34,008 nucleotides of DNA. Source: CALCHA01 sp035548175 (GTDB lineage: Bacteria > Planctomycetota > Phycisphaerae > WQYP01). A program made the position numbers and the translations under genes. Below the pieces are notes generated by a model. The model was not told the origin of the DNA, ran no database searches, and worked only from the letters and a program-made list of their open reading frames with translations. The stretch spans positions 1-34,008 of the forward strand of contig DASZTO010000016.1 in the NCBI GenBank assembly GCA_035548175.1. Reading direction: 5' to 3'. This document shows positions 22,247-31,246 of this stretch, piece by piece. Numbering within the stretch: the stretch's first letter is position 1; every line of letters begins with the position of its first letter.

Positions 22247-22771
22247 ATGAATTCCCACCATACCTACCTCATCGCGTCGGCCTGTGTCGCGGCCCTCGCA
22301 CTCTCACTGCCCGCCTGTGGCCAATCCTCCTCTGGGACTGCCGCCGGCAATACGTCGACGCCCAATTCCTCCGGCGCCATCGTTCACCCCAACCCCACCG
22401 GCAACACCGCCAATGCCCGGGATCGCGGCATGTCCGGCGATAACGGCATCACCAAGGAAGGCAGCGCCTCGAACAGCAACACGACCGGCTCCACGACCGG
22501 CCATGACCTTCAAAATGCCGGCGATGAGCACGCCGCGGCCGGGAACAACAAGCCCTACCCAGGCATGCCCAGCACACCGGCCACCCTGCCCTCCGGCGGC
22601 ATGGCCGGCGGCGTCCACTCGGGCAGCACCGGCGCCTCCGCGGGCGCCGGCAGCGCGGGAAGCTCTGGCAACACCGGCAGCCTCGGAAGCCTCGGCATCG
22701 GTCAGTCGGGCTCCGGGATGGACACCGGCAGCAACGCCTCGGGAGACCAGCACTCGGCCAGCAACCACTGA
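22247..22771 (+). CDS. Low-complexity Gly/Ser/Asn-rich lipoprotein
   Basis: A 174-residue exported protein. AAGGAG lies 6 bases before ATG 22247. The signal ASACVAALALSLPACGQ carries a lipobox (L-P-A-C). The rest is dominated by Gly, Ser, Thr, Asn and Ala, with short imperfect repeats such as GASAGAGSAGSSGNTGS, and is expected to be disordered. No domain is recognised. It follows the DUF4190 fusion by about 108 bases and is convergent with the next gene. Confidence 0.72.
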   Translation: MNSHHTYLIASACVAALALSLPACGQSSSGTAAGNTSTPNSSGAIVHPNPTGNTANARDRGMSGDNGITKEGSASNSNTTGSTTGHDLQNAGDEHAAAGNNKPYPGMPSTPATLPSGGMAGGVHSGSTGASAGAGSAGSSGNTGSLGSLGIGQSGSGMDTGSNASGDQHSASNH

Positions 22772-22827
22772 TTTCCTCATCCCATCGCCATGCGGCTCCG
22801 GCGCCGCGCCACTGCCCGCGCGGCGCT

Positions 22828-24024
22828 TTACTTGCCCACGCGAAACAGCATCAGCAGATCCAGCACGAACAGCACCACCATGGTCAGTTCGAGAATGAGC
22901 ACCGTGCGATGGTTGCGGTCCGCCTGCAGGAGCTGATACAGATCGTCGAGCGTCTTAAGCTTTTCATCGATCGTGTGATGCCAGTCTCCCAGGTGGAAGC
23001 GCGACGCCACCGCCTGGTATGAACGCGCCAAGTGCCAGTCCCCGAAAAACTTCGTGATGTTCGAGAGTTCATCCGACATGCGGGCCAGGTCGATGCGAAT
23101 CTCCCGCAGATCGCGCAGGGTCTTGGTGCCCGACCACCGCCGCGGCCGCCGCCATCCGCCGCGCAATCCGGCGGGCGTCAAATCCCGATACGCCCGGTCA
23201 ATCACGTTATCGAGCAGCCGATCGTACGCTTCCAGCTCCGCCAGTTGCAGGTTCGCCAGCTCGAGCAGATAAACCATTTCATCGACGTAGCGCGCTTCAT
23301 CCACCACCAGCGCCGCATCCCAGTCAATCACCACCAGGTCCCGGTCGTAGTACGACAGATACCGGCTGGTCGATTCCTCGGCCTCCTGTTCCGAAAGCTG
23401 CGACAGCACCGGCTCTTCGGTCAACAATGCCGCCACCTCCCGCCGATGCGCCGCCAGCCACTGCTCCGCGGGCTTGGGCGTGCCCTCGGTATCGCACACC
23501 GGCGAGGTAATGCAGAACACCGTGTAGGCCTCCTCATCCGCCAGCCGCTCCACGGGCCGGGACACCCGCGGCAAGAGCTCCTTGCGCACCTCTTCGGCGG
23601 TCGCCAGCGCCTCTTCATAAATGGTCGAACCGTTTGTGAAGCGCATGTCGTGATAATGCACCAGTTCCGCCAGATCCTTCACCCCAAAGGCCACCTTGAA
23701 TGTCAGCGAAATCGCCCCCACCGCAAACAGCTTCACCTGCCGCTCGATCCGCACCAGGCCCCCATCCTGCCGAATCCGTTCCAGCGGCGGCAACCGCACC
23801 ATCTGCGGCCGGTAGAAGAACAACTGCCGCGGCGCACGCTTGCTCACATCCATCTGAAACTGCCCCACCGGCTGCCCCAGCAGCGTGGACAGCGCCACGC
23901 GGTCCATCTCGTACGCAATATCAAACGCGTACAGGTAGGTCGCAAAGCCGGTATAGCCCGGCCCGGGCGCAGCCGCCCCATCCCCCGCCGCGACCGGTCG
24001 AACCTGGCTCAATGCGCGTGTCAT
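22828..24024 (-). CDS. RMD1/YagE (DUF155)-like protein with C-terminal membrane helix
   Basis: A 398-residue, highly charged protein. Residues about 25-150 are alpha/beta (TYLYAFDIAYEMDRVALSTL and KLFAVGAISLTFKVAFGV). The C-terminal half is helical and rich in Leu, Glu and Arg (EARYVDEMVYLLELANLQLA, LREIRIDLARMSDELSNITK), followed by one membrane helix at the very end (LILELTMVVLFVLDLLMLF). This order (mixed domain, coiled coil, C-terminal anchor) resembles the RMD1/YagE family (DUF155), but I recognise it by architecture rather than by strong motifs. GAGGA lies before the ATG. A TATAAT box and an inverted repeat overlap its start region. Function unknown. Confidence 0.6.
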   Translation of the reverse strand: MTRALSQVRPVAAGDGAAAPGPGYTGFATYLYAFDIAYEMDRVALSTLLGQPVGQFQMDVSKRAPRQLFFYRPQMVRLPPLERIRQDGGLVRIERQVKLFAVGAISLTFKVAFGVKDLAELVHYHDMRFTNGSTIYEEALATAEEVRKELLPRVSRPVERLADEEAYTVFCITSPVCDTEGTPKPAEQWLAAHRREVAALLTEEPVLSQLSEQEAEESTSRYLSYYDRDLVVIDWDAALVVDEARYVDEMVYLLELANLQLAELEAYDRLLDNVIDRAYRDLTPAGLRGGWRRPRRWSGTKTLRDLREIRIDLARMSDELSNITKFFGDWHLARSYQAVASRFHLGDWHHTIDEKLKTLDDLYQLLQADRNHRTVLILELTMVVLFVLDLLMLFRVGK

Positions 24025-24030
24025 GGCATT

Positions 24031-24050
24031 CCTCTACACCATTATAGAGG
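24031..24050 (-). promoter_or_regulatory. -10 box inside an inverted repeat upstream of the DUF155-like gene
   Basis: On the minus strand TATAAT (24046-24041) lies 17 bases before the ATG at 24024. It overlaps the inverted repeat CCTCTA-N8-TAGAGG (24031-24050), which also covers the ribosome binding site. No good -35 box is seen. The repeat could be an operator or an RNA stem masking the ribosome binding site. Confidence 0.4.
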
Positions 24051-24217
24051 GGAGTGACGATCTGAGATTTCGTTTTAGCGAAAAATCTTGGCTGCACTTG
24101 CGAGCAGCGGTGGCGATTATCGGCCCAACGCGCTGGTAAGGGAACGTGTGCTTGCCTTCCTTGACTCAGCAAAAACTCGCCGAGTCTGAGATTGTTCGGG
24201 GCCGGCCACGGCGACAT

Positions 24218-24290
<73 letters not shown>

Positions 24291-24301
24291 GCAGACTTGT
24301 G

Positions 24302-24330
24302 ATTGTCCTCCATCCGCCGCGGCCGAACAA
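24302..24330 (-). promoter_or_regulatory. Candidate tRNA promoter
   Basis: On the minus strand TTGTTC (24330-24325) and GACAAT (24307-24302) are 17 bases apart. Transcription would start a few bases before the tRNA 5' end at 24290. Confidence 0.5.
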
Positions 24331-24425
24331 GCACTTCACGGTCATCTGACGCTCTGCTGGAGCAGGTCAACATATTCCTTTCGAGGCGTCGGCTCCGGCC
24401 CGCTCCGACCGGCGCCACGTTCCTC

Positions 24426-25862
24426 TCACTTCCCGCAGCACTTCTTGTACTTTTTCCCGCTGCCGCACGGACAGGGATCATTCCGTCCGATTTTCGGTGT
24501 CTGGCGCACAATCGGCTCCTGCCGTTGATAGCCGCCGAAGGGTTCCTCCTCTTGCTCGTCATCGCTCTCCATTTGGCGGGTGATTCGCTCATTGTCCTGC
24601 CGCAAGAAGTCATCAATATTCTCAGGGTCGGACAGATCGATCCCTGCCCGACCGGCGCCCATGATCAGGCTTTTGGCCAATCCCCAGTTTTCCGGATTTG
24701 CCGCCGCCGCCTCGCTTTGGGGTCCCCATTCCGCCACTTCCTGCGCCAGCTTCTCGGCCTGGGGCGATAGTCCCTCCCGGGCCAACCACCGCAACAGGGC
24801 CGCGCACACCTCGCCGAGCGTTGCAAACCATTCCGGCTCCGCGCTGATTTTTCGTGGGAGGATCTCCAGCAACACTTCTCGCCATTCGTCGATCCCCCAC
24901 GTTTCCACTCCTCCGCCCAGATAATTCATCCCGTAAGTGATGGCAATCCGCGCCTGGTCCACGGCCTCGTCCCGCGCCGCTTCCGACAACCCGCGCGCCT
25001 CCTCCGACTCTCCAAAGCGTTTCGACAACTCCTCGGTCCGCTCTTCCGCCTCTTCGCTCCGATCAACCTCCTCTTCGTCGCCCTGCCCGCCCTCCTCCAT
25101 CTCAGCGCTGTCCTCGTACGCCTCCTTCCACGTTTCCAACTCCTCGTCCAGGAATTCCCGCAGTTCGATCTTCCATGGCGCAGCCGGCGGTTCGTTGCTT
25201 CGATCACCGCGCGCCGCCGCCAGGGCTGCCTGAAAATCCGGCCACAGGGACGAACTCTCCAACTCCGCAGCCCTTTCCTTCCCGAGCCGCTGCAGCGTTT
25301 CCTCCGCCGCCGGATTCGGGACATCCGTCAGGCACTGCAACGCCGGCCAAAGATCTTCCACCTCCCTCTTGCCCTCGAGCGTCTCCTCGACCGCGCGTTT
25401 CCCCATTTCCTTCACCCGCTCCTCCAATTCCGCATGCCCCCGTGCGCGGCGCAGAAATCTCCAAAGCCAGTCGGCCCGCCGGTCACCCGTTTCGATCCGC
25501 TCGATCGCAACCGGCACGATCGACGCGCCCTGCCGCTCGCAGGCGTACGCGCAAGCGTCCGCTATAAAATCTTCGTTGTCATCTTCCGCTTCCCCGAATG
25601 TGTCGAGCAAAAACCTCACGATCTCGCGCCGCGGCGGATCCTCCCCAAGCCGCACCGCCGCCTCCCCGAGGATCACCGGCACATACAGCCCCACATAGTT
25701 CCGCGACTCCTCATCTCTTTGCCAATCCCGCATCTCCAACGCGAAATCACCCCACCGCTCCGGCTCGGCTGCCACCGCCTCGATCGCCCGCTCGATCGCC
25801 GCCCACGGCAACTCGCCTTCCTTGTGCTGCAATGCCGCCCAATCAATCTCGACCGTCGCCAT
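24426..25862 (-). CDS. SEC-C motif protein of unknown function
   Basis: A 478-residue acidic cytoplasmic protein ending in a SEC-C zinc motif, GRNDPCPCGSGKKYKKCCGK (C-x-C-x8-C-C), as at the end of SecA and of many uncharacterised proteins. The body is almost entirely helical and rich in Glu, Arg, Trp and Ala (WAAIERAIEAVAAEPERWGD, AACEEG-like repeats absent). It contains a strongly charged low-complexity segment about residues 240-290 with many Glu and Asp, and resembles HEAT-like helical scaffolds without a clear family. AAAGGG precedes ATG 25862. It lies about 110 bases downstream of the GH106 gene on the same strand and 135 bases upstream of the tRNA. Metal-dependent protein or ribosome contact is possible but not shown. 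Confidence 0.75.
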   Translation of the reverse strand: MATVEIDWAALQHKEGELPWAAIERAIEAVAAEPERWGDFALEMRDWQRDEESRNYVGLYVPVILGEAAVRLGEDPPRREIVRFLLDTFGEAEDDNEDFIADACAYACERQGASIVPVAIERIETGDRRADWLWRFLRRARGHAELEERVKEMGKRAVEETLEGKREVEDLWPALQCLTDVPNPAAEETLQRLGKERAAELESSSLWPDFQAALAAARGDRSNEPPAAPWKIELREFLDEELETWKEAYEDSAEMEEGGQGDEEEVDRSEEAEERTEELSKRFGESEEARGLSEAARDEAVDQARIAITYGMNYLGGGVETWGIDEWREVLLEILPRKISAEPEWFATLGEVCAALLRWLAREGLSPQAEKLAQEVAEWGPQSEAAAANPENWGLAKSLIMGAGRAGIDLSDPENIDDFLRQDNERITRQMESDDEQEEEPFGGYQRQEPIVRQTPKIGRNDPCPCGSGKKYKKCCGK

Positions 25863-25971
25863 ACGATCACCCTTTCCCGCCGCCAATGTCCGCGCGGCGA
25901 GGCTCCATCTCACCCGCTTCTGCTGCCCGTTTCAACATGCCGGCTTCCCATGGACCGGCCCGCTCGGCATC

Positions 25972-28900
25972 TCACGGCGCCAGCAGCTGCCCCACGCGCA
26001 GCTTCACCGGCCCAATCAACCCCGACTCAAACAGCGGGTCCCCCGCGTTCCAATGATGCCACGTCGTGAACGTGATCCGCGGCGACGCCGGCTTCGGCTC
26101 ATTCTTCGCATACCACTCCGGTATCGCCACGATCGGCCCCTCTCCCTGCGCCATCCGCGCCTGCTGCTTATATTGATTGTCCGGCGGCAACGATTCATCC
26201 CCAATCAACCGGTTCGGCCACAGGTTCGTCACCTTCACCTCCAGGGCATTGTCCCCCGGCTTCACGAAATCCGTCACATCCACCCGGAACGGCAGCTTCC
26301 ACAACGTCCCCACCTCCTTCCCATTGATCGCCACCTTCGCAATCACCTGCACGCGGCCCAGATCGAGGAACAACCGCTGATTCGCGTCCAGCGTCGGCGC
26401 GGTGAAATGATTGGTATACGTCGCCGTCCCCGAAAAATACTTGATCCCCTGATCGCTCGAATCCGGCCACGATATCAACTTGTCAAACGTCGCCTCCGCC
26501 GGCGCCCCCCGATGCGCCTGGAACGCCACCTGCCACGGCCCGGCGATCTCCGTCGGCGCGGGAAGCGACACGTCCACCGTCTTCTGCTGCTCCGCATTGT
26601 CCCGCAGCGTGTATTTCCCACTCGCCCAGGCGATCGGCTGATTGTCCGGGCCGCCCGCGATCTCCACCACGGGGGGCTCGTCCTCGGCCGGCAGCGGCAA
26701 TGGCGCTGTCGCCAGCCTCACGTACGGCGTCGCTGGCGCACGTTCCACCTCGACCTTGATGAACAATGCCGTCTCCGCAATGACCTCCTCCCCCTGCGAT
26801 ATCCACTTCAAATGTGCCCCCACCGGGTGGCGGAAAATGACGAACGTCGAACCGGAAGGCGGCAGTTGCAGCATCACCCGCGTTCGCCCCCCAACCTCAT
26901 CGTATACTTTGGCCGGACCATGCATTCCGCTATTCGCATCCCACAACTCCGGCTCCTTCCCCGCCACATTGAACGTGCATACCAGGTTTTCGCCCTTCTG
27001 CGCCCGATTGGCCACGAAGTAAATATCCGCCCCATCCGTGTGTTTATGGATGTAATGCACTTCCCCCTGCTTCGAGCCTGACACCTCAAAATCCGCCGGC
27101 GCACGCAGCTTCTCCAGCACCTGTTCCAGCGGCACTCCCCAATACACATGCCCCGCCCCAAGATCATGCTCCGTCTTCGCCGTCCCATCCATGTCCCCCC
27201 ACATCTCCCCCGTCAGCCCCGCCACCTGCCCATCCGCCGCCGGATGATCCTTCAAGCTCGGCGACTGCGTCGGCTTCGGCCCATTCACCACCAGCGTCAT
27301 CCCGTCCCGCACCAGATCATGCAACTCCTTCGCCAACTCCGGCGTCATCGTCTTCGTCGTGTCCGCCGGCAGCACCAGCACCTTGTACGTCAATCCATCC
27401 GGCAGCGTCAGCTTCCCATCCACAATCCTGATCCGCGTCGCCAGCGTCTTCGTGTCGATCGTGTCATAGCCATGCCCCTCCGGCGGCGCCGGCTGCAGCT
27501 TCGATTCATCCGGATTCCTCACCGGCGAATCCTCCCCCGCAAAATACAACAGATCCCCCACGAACAACCCCTGCTGCAAAAGAAACTGCGACCGCTGAAT
27601 GTACTTGATCCACGCATCCCCACCCGCCTCCGGGCTCCACCACGTGTTCGTCCGGTCGAAATGCCCGCCCCACGGCCCCATCGTCATCCCCGGCACCACG
27701 TCCGGATTCGGATTCGGCTGCATCGCAAACCGGTGAAACACAAACTTGTTCAGCCCCTGCGTCCACATGAAATCCCCCAGCGCCTTGAGCGAATAGGGAT
27801 ACTCCGTCCACCGCGACTGGCTCGTGAAACTCTCCGCCCCCATCACCGGCCGCCCGTTCATGTGCATCACCGACGCCACCAGCTTGATGCTTCGCTGGTT
27901 CTCCTGCCCCTGCCAGAATTCTCCCATCGGCATGTCCGCATACGACCCCGCCACCATCTCGTCAAAATTCACCGTGTCGTACGGCTCGAAAAACGACAGC
28001 ATCCCATGCTGATGGCACAGCTCCGTGAAATGCCCGTAATAGTTCTCATCCATCAACTCCGCTTTCGTCTTCCGCACATCCCACAGAAAACGCTCCGATT
28101 CCGCCAGCGACCCCACCACGCGCCCCTCCGCCATCACCGCCATGTAGGGCGTCATGTCATACCCGCGCCGCCGCTGAAACTCCTTCGGAAAATCCGCCGT
28201 CCAGTCCTGCGTCCCCGTCTCATAGCTGTCGATCAACGCCGCCATCTTCCCCTTCGCCGCCAGCGGCTTCATCGCGTCATAGAACGGCCCGAAAAAATGA
28301 TCGAAATGAAAGTCCAGCGCCTCCTTGCTGAACTTGTCCACCTCCAGCCCCACCCCGCCATCCGGCCCCGGATGATTCTCCGTCCCGTTCGTCGTGTACC
28401 CGATCCGCAGCACCGTCCAATCGCCCGCCGGCGCATCCCACGTCAGCTTCCCGCTCGCATCCATGTCCTTCGTCAAATCCACCACCTTCCCCTTGTCGAT
28501 CGCCGGCGTCGACGCATCCGCGCGCGGCGCCGGCGGAGTCGCCGCCCGCCCCCGCGCCGGCGGCCCGTTAAAGTTCGCAATCCGCGCGTCCGTCTGCTCC
28601 GCCGGAAACGCAATCACATACGCATCCCGATAAAAATCCATCTTCGCCGCCGGCTGCGCCAGCGCCACCGTCACCTGCTTCCCCCCCGTCACCGCCGTCT
28701 CCGTCGTCACCAGCGCCTTCATCGACAGCTCCGGCGTGATCCACGGCCCCCCGCTGCTCGACCACCCCGGACAGTTGAACATGCACAGCGTCAGCCCCAA
28801 CCGGTCCGCCTCCGATATCGCGAACCGCACGCAATCCCGCATCTCCGGCGAATCGTACGGCACCGGCCCCTTCGGAATGTCAGACCCCACCTGCGCCAGG

Positions 28901-29127
28901 TGCGCCCCTCCCAGCCCCATCCGCTTCATCGCCTCCAGATCCAGCGTGATCCCCGCCTTGCTCACGTTCCCGTTCATCCAGTGCCACCACGTCTGCGGCT
29001 TCGCCGAATCCGGCGGATTCAAAAATCCCGCCGTCAGCGCATCGCTCGCCCCCTGCCCGAACGCCGGCATCGCCGCCAGCATCACCGCGCCCGCCACCGC
29101 GCCCGCAAAAAAGCCGCGAATCTTCAT
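25972..29127 (-). CDS. Secreted alpha-L-rhamnosidase-like glycoside hydrolase (GH106 type)
   Basis: A 1051-residue exported enzyme, normal length for the family. After a signal peptide (GAVAGAVMLAAMPAFGQG) the protein begins with the characteristic FLNPPDSAKPQTWWHWMNGN, then VSKAGITLDLEAMKRMGLGG, ADRLGLTLCMFNCPGWSSSG and GPWITPELSMKALV, the N-terminal TIM-barrel signature of GH106-like rhamnosidases. Further conserved segments are LIDSYETGTQDWTADFPKEF, the long Trp/His-rich middle, and a C-terminal beta-sandwich with NHFTAPTLDANQRLFLDLGR and ALEVKVTNLWPNRLIGDESL, typical of a galactose-binding-like domain. It should release terminal alpha-L-rhamnose, matching the rhamnogalacturonan lyase and esterase at 16.2-19.0 kb. 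GAGGAG precedes the ATG. Confidence 0.87.
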   Translation of the reverse strand: MKIRGFFAGAVAGAVMLAAMPAFGQGASDALTAGFLNPPDSAKPQTWWHWMNGNVSKAGITLDLEAMKRMGLGGAHLAQVGSDIPKGPVPYDSPEMRDCVRFAISEADRLGLTLCMFNCPGWSSSGGPWITPELSMKALVTTETAVTGGKQVTVALAQPAAKMDFYRDAYVIAFPAEQTDARIANFNGPPARGRAATPPAPRADASTPAIDKGKVVDLTKDMDASGKLTWDAPAGDWTVLRIGYTTNGTENHPGPDGGVGLEVDKFSKEALDFHFDHFFGPFYDAMKPLAAKGKMAALIDSYETGTQDWTADFPKEFQRRRGYDMTPYMAVMAEGRVVGSLAESERFLWDVRKTKAELMDENYYGHFTELCHQHGMLSFFEPYDTVNFDEMVAGSYADMPMGEFWQGQENQRSIKLVASVMHMNGRPVMGAESFTSQSRWTEYPYSLKALGDFMWTQGLNKFVFHRFAMQPNPNPDVVPGMTMGPWGGHFDRTNTWWSPEAGGDAWIKYIQRSQFLLQQGLFVGDLLYFAGEDSPVRNPDESKLQPAPPEGHGYDTIDTKTLATRIRIVDGKLTLPDGLTYKVLVLPADTTKTMTPELAKELHDLVRDGMTLVVNGPKPTQSPSLKDHPAADGQVAGLTGEMWGDMDGTAKTEHDLGAGHVYWGVPLEQVLEKLRAPADFEVSGSKQGEVHYIHKHTDGADIYFVANRAQKGENLVCTFNVAGKEPELWDANSGMHGPAKVYDEVGGRTRVMLQLPPSGSTFVIFRHPVGAHLKWISQGEEVIAETALFIKVEVERAPATPYVRLATAPLPLPAEDEPPVVEIAGGPDNQPIAWASGKYTLRDNAEQQKTVDVSLPAPTEIAGPWQVAFQAHRGAPAEATFDKLISWPDSSDQGIKYFSGTATYTNHFTAPTLDANQRLFLDLGRVQVIAKVAINGKEVGTLWKLPFRVDVTDFVKPGDNALEVKVTNLWPNRLIGDESLPPDNQYKQQARMAQGEGPIVAIPEWYAKNEPKPASPRITFTTWHHWNAGDPLFESGLIGPVKLRVGQLLAP

Positions 29128-29201
29128 CCCGCATCTCCTCTAAAATGCCCGCCGCCCGCACCCGCAAGAAGTGATTGTCGCCCCGCGCCCACCCCCGTAC
29201 G

Positions 29202-30164
29202 ATGGCGGCCATGGTACGCTTCCTGCCCATAAGCTCAATGGCCGCCGCATTATTCCTCGCCGCCTGCTCCCGCCCCGGCAACCAAGCCAGCACCACGCCC
29301 GCTACCACATCCGTCACGACAACCCCCGGCCCGCGCATCATCAGCACCGTCCCCGCCGCCACCCTCAACCTCGTCCTCCTCGGCGCCGCCGACCGCCTCG
29401 TCGGCGTCACCCGCTATGACGACATCATCCTCCCCGACCCCCAGAAAAATCTCCCCGTCGTCGGCGATTACGAAACCATGGACTACGAACGCCTCATCAC
29501 CCTCCACCCCTCCGCCCTCATCATCCAGACCGCCGAAGCCCGCCTCTCCCCGCGCCTCCGCGATCTCGCCGCCTCCCACAACATCCAGCTCGTCAACATC
29601 AAGCTCGACACCCTCGACGACCTCTGGAACACCATCGACCAGCTCGGCCAAATCTCCGGCAAACAACTCGCCGCCACCCAGGCCATCGCCACCGCCAAAG
29701 CCGACCTCGACGCCCTCCAATCACAAACCAAATCCCTCCCCCACCCCCGTACCCTCTACGCCCTCAGCCAGAACCCCGTCATGATCGTCGGCGATCACAC
29801 CTTCGTCGACCAGATGCTCACCATCGCCGGCGCTGACAACCTCGGCAAAACCATCGGCAACGCCTATCCCATCGTCGGCCTCGAAACCGTCGTCAAACTC
29901 GCCCCCGATGTCCTCCTCATCAGTGCCCCCGGCGAACCCGCGCAAACCCCCGACGACCCCCGACTCGCCAAATGGCTCCAACTCCCCATCCCCGCCGCCC
30001 GCAATCACCGTGTCTATCTGATCACCGACCCCAACTCCCTCATGGCCTCCACCGAAGTCGCCCAGAACGTCCGCGACATCGCCGAGCTTCTCCACCCCGA
30101 CCTCTCCGCCTCCCCACCCTCCACACAACCCCCCCCCTCCCCCACACACCCAGGTGCCCCGTGA
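29202..30164 (+). CDS. ABC importer substrate-binding lipoprotein (BtuF/FepB-like)
   Basis: A 320-residue lipoprotein with lipobox F-L-A-A-C at about residue 20 that would capture ligand in the periplasm. It has the two-lobe helical-backbone fold of cluster A binding proteins for vitamin B12, haem or ferric siderophores: RIISTVPAATLNLVLLGAAD, DRLVGVTRYDD, LPVVGDYETMDYERLITLHP, LRDLAASHNIQLVNIKLDTL and LGKTIGNAYPIVGLETVVKL, PDVLLISAPG. A proline-rich tail ends the protein. ATG 29202 or 29211 are both possible. Its stop overlaps the permease start (GTGA), giving a three-gene operon. No cobalamin riboswitch is visible in the short 5' region, so the ligand remains open. Confidence 0.88.
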   Translation: MAAMVRFLPISSMAAALFLAACSRPGNQASTTPATTSVTTTPGPRIISTVPAATLNLVLLGAADRLVGVTRYDDIILPDPQKNLPVVGDYETMDYERLITLHPSALIIQTAEARLSPRLRDLAASHNIQLVNIKLDTLDDLWNTIDQLGQISGKQLAATQAIATAKADLDALQSQTKSLPHPRTLYALSQNPVMIVGDHTFVDQMLTIAGADNLGKTIGNAYPIVGLETVVKLAPDVLLISAPGEPAQTPDDPRLAKWLQLPIPAARNHRVYLITDPNSLMASTEVAQNVRDIAELLHPDLSASPPSTQPPPSPTHPGAP

Positions 30165-31246
30165 AAGGCGCCATCTCCCCCGCGGCCTATGCGCGCCTCT
30201 GGGCCATCTGCATCCTCCTCGCCCTCGCCGTCCTCGCCCTCTGCCTCTTCGTCGGCGTTGGCAGCGATGGCAAATCCCCCATCCTCGCCTGGCCCTCCGC
30301 CGACATCCGCCAGATCCGCATCCTGCGTCTCCTCGCCGCCGCCCTCATCGGCTTCGCTCTCTCCGGCGCCGGCGTCGCCCTCCAGGCGCTCCTTCGCAAT
30401 CCGCTCGCCGATCCCTACATCCTCGGCATCTCCAGCGGCAGCTCCGTCGGCGTCATGTTCTGGCTCCTCATCACCGGGCCCCTTTGGACTACCGCCGCCG
30501 CACGCTCTTCGCCTCTCCTCCAGCACCTGCTCACCCAGGGTCAGGCCCTCCCCGCACTCGCCGGCGCCATCGTCACCTGCATCCTCGTCTACGTCCTCTC
30601 CTGGCCCCGCCGGCGTGAAGCCGCCAGCGGCGCCACCGGCGCCGACCCTCTCACCCTCCTCCTCGTCGGCGTCGTCCTTGCCGCCATCAACGGCGCCCTG
30701 CTCTTCCTCCTCAACTCCCTCGTCCCGCAGGGCGTCCGCGCCGACTTCTTCAACTACATGACCGGCGCCATCTCCAATGACACCACCTGGCTCGGACTCG
30801 CCATCGCCGCCATCATCTGCCTCGCCGGATACGTCCCCCTCCTCGCCGCCTCCGCCGCCCTCAACATCGGCAGCCTCTCCGATCTCGAAGCCGCCTCCCT
30901 GGGCATCCATATCTCCCGCCTCCGCACCCTCTGCTTCGTCTCCGGCGCCGTCATGACCGCCGCCGCCATCCTCCTCGCCGGCCCCATCGGTTTCGTCGGC
31001 CTCATCTGCCCCCACATCTGCCGGCTTCTCCTCGGCCCCGATCACCGCAAACTCCTCGTCGCCGCCCCCTTCGCCGGCGCCATCTTCCTCCTGCTCACCG
31101 ATACCTTCGTCCGCGCCTCCGTCGGCCTCTTCCACGGCGAACTCGCCGTCGGTGTCGTCACCGCCCTCCTCGGCGGACCCTTCTTCCTCCTCCTCCTCAA
31201 ACGCCGCTCCCTCTGGGGCTCCACCGCTGGCGGGGGGGGTATGTGA
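30161..31246 (+). CDS. FecCD-family ABC permease
   Basis: A 361-residue inner-membrane permease with about ten hydrophobic helices. Family motifs are IRILRLLAAALIGFALSGAG, VALQALLRNPLADPYILGIS and SGSSVGVM in the N-terminal half, and GIHISRLRTLCFVSGAVMTA, AGPIGFVGLICPHICRLLLG and PDHRKLLVAAPFAGAIFLL in the C-terminal half; the last includes the ATPase-contacting loop. Start is GTG 30161, overlapping the binding-protein stop. The stop TGA shares its last base with the ATG of the ATPase gene. Together with its neighbours it imports a B12-, haem- or siderophore-type ligand. A G8 tract lies just before its stop and may serve as ribosome binding site for the next gene. Confidence 0.92.
   Translation: MKGAISPAAYARLWAICILLALAVLALCLFVGVGSDGKSPILAWPSADIRQIRILRLLAAALIGFALSGAGVALQALLRNPLADPYILGISSGSSVGVMFWLLITGPLWTTAAARSSPLLQHLLTQGQALPALAGAIVTCILVYVLSWPRRREAASGATGADPLTLLLVGVVLAAINGALLFLLNSLVPQGVRADFFNYMTGAISNDTTWLGLAIAAIICLAGYVPLLAASAALNIGSLSDLEAASLGIHISRLRTLCFVSGAVMTAAAILLAGPIGFVGLICPHICRLLLGPDHRKLLVAAPFAGAIFLLLTDTFVRASVGLFHGELAVGVVTALLGGPFFLLLLKRRSLWGSTAGGGGM

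Noticed and set aside
29128..29201. Cobalamin riboswitch ahead of the BtuFCD-like operon
   Set aside because: The space is only about 74 bases and contains no B12-box-like sequence, so the ligand cannot be inferred from a riboswitch.
27148..29232. A 694-codon plus-strand frame rich in Arg, His and Pro
   Set aside because: It is the antisense shadow of the GH106 gene and has no ribosome binding site or family motif.
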